DNA from: Staphylococcus arlettae
GTDB lineage: Bacteria > Bacillota > Bacilli > Staphylococcales > Staphylococcaceae
Assembly: GCF_002902345.1 (NCBI RefSeq)
Contig: NZ_PPQB01000010.1
Coordinates: forward strand, 60,795 to 124,794
Direction: 5' to 3'
Length of the DNA: 64,000 nucleotides
Shown: piece after piece, positions 63,918 through 64,000 of the stretch
Layout: every line of letters begins with the position of its first letter
How positions within the stretch are numbered: the first letter of the stretch is position 1
Made by a program: the position numbers and the translations under genes
Notes under the pieces: generated by a model
Seen by the model: only the letters and a program-made list of their open reading frames with translations
What the model was told of the DNA's origin: nothing
Databases searched by the model: none

Positions 63918-64000
63918 TTATCGGTATTATTTAGATGATGTTGACTATCAAACTTATAATATGACATTGACTCAATATATTGATAAAGCTGTAGCTCGAC
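63901..64000 (+). CDS. pabB: Start of aminodeoxychorismate synthase component I, cut by the window end
   Basis: A frame opens at GTG 63901, within the last 17 bases of pabA, and stays open to the end of the window for 33 codons (VQVHFNYRYYLDDVDYQT). GGTGATACAA before it is a plausible site. The pabA-pabB order and the N-terminus support the call, but no catalytic residue is in view. Confidence 0.75.
   Translation, partial: MQVHFNYRYYLDDVDYQTYNMTLTQYIDKAVAR

Noticed and set aside
1..64000. CRISPR arrays, prophage, insertion sequences, rRNA or tRNA genes
   Set aside because: No spaced repeat array, transposase, phage structural gene or RNA gene signature was seen on reading the whole window.

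Overview
This window reads as chromosomal DNA of a low-GC Staphylococcus. The evidence is the AT-rich sequence, strong GGAGG-type ribosome-binding sites, and a gene order that, as I remember it, follows the S. aureus backbone: tagX-tagD, pbp4/abcA, nupC, fhuCBG, dhaKLM, graXRS, pitR-pit, uppP, cydDC, mgrA, norA, galU, fruRKA, nagA, mpfA, csbB, queCDE, pabAB. Several features, including an NAD-type malate dehydrogenase and no vraFG after graRS, suggest a coagulase-negative species, perhaps of the saprophyticus/xylosus/cohnii group. That species-level placement is inference. I see no prophage, insertion sequence, transposase, tRNA, rRNA or CRISPR array.

Layout. 1-4.4 kb: end of a wall teichoic acid cluster (tagX C-terminus, tagD), then divergent pbp4 and abcA. 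4.7-12.5 kb: nucleoside transporter, YitT-family protein, Fur-boxed siderophore permease fhuCBG, and the PTS-linked dihydroxyacetone kinase dhaKLM. 12.6-21 kb: a conserved unknown, a YkvI-type membrane protein, an anchored esterase, the antimicrobial-peptide sensing operon graXRS, then the phosphate transporter pair pitR-pit behind a possible Pho box. 21-36 kb: a repeat/hairpin island, a LysM-CHAP wall hydrolase, a Bax-inhibitor-1-like protein, yebC, a cupin, a MetE-like methyltransferase, DUF402, a LysR regulator with an MFS pump, a second MFS pump, several acetyltransferases and small conserved proteins. 36-49.5 kb: uppP, cydDC, mgrA, a COG0523 GTPase, an aldo/keto reductase, DedA, malate dehydrogenase, DUF1361, a PPC-domain protein and norA. 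49.6-59.8 kb: galU, the fructose operon fruRKA, nagA, the mpfA-like CBS protein with a structured leader, another aldo/keto reductase and csbB. 59.8-64 kb: small membrane proteins, a second copy of the intergenic repeat, the queuosine-precursor operon queCDE behind a preQ1-I riboswitch, and the start of the folate genes pabA-pabB.

Together the region is rich in envelope functions: teichoic acid (tagX, tagD, galU, csbB), peptidoglycan and lipid carrier (pbp4, LysM-CHAP, uppP), drug efflux (abcA, norA, two other MFS), and regulators known in S. aureus to tie these together (MgrA, GraRS). The rest is core metabolism and transport. I did not find a clearly new multi-gene system. The points most worth a second look are non-coding or concern gene loss: the missing vraFG, a 97-98 bp palindromic repeat present twice, a 71-nt hairpin that may be a small RNA, and the mpfA leader, where a hairpin sits between the Shine-Dalgarno sequence and the start codon.
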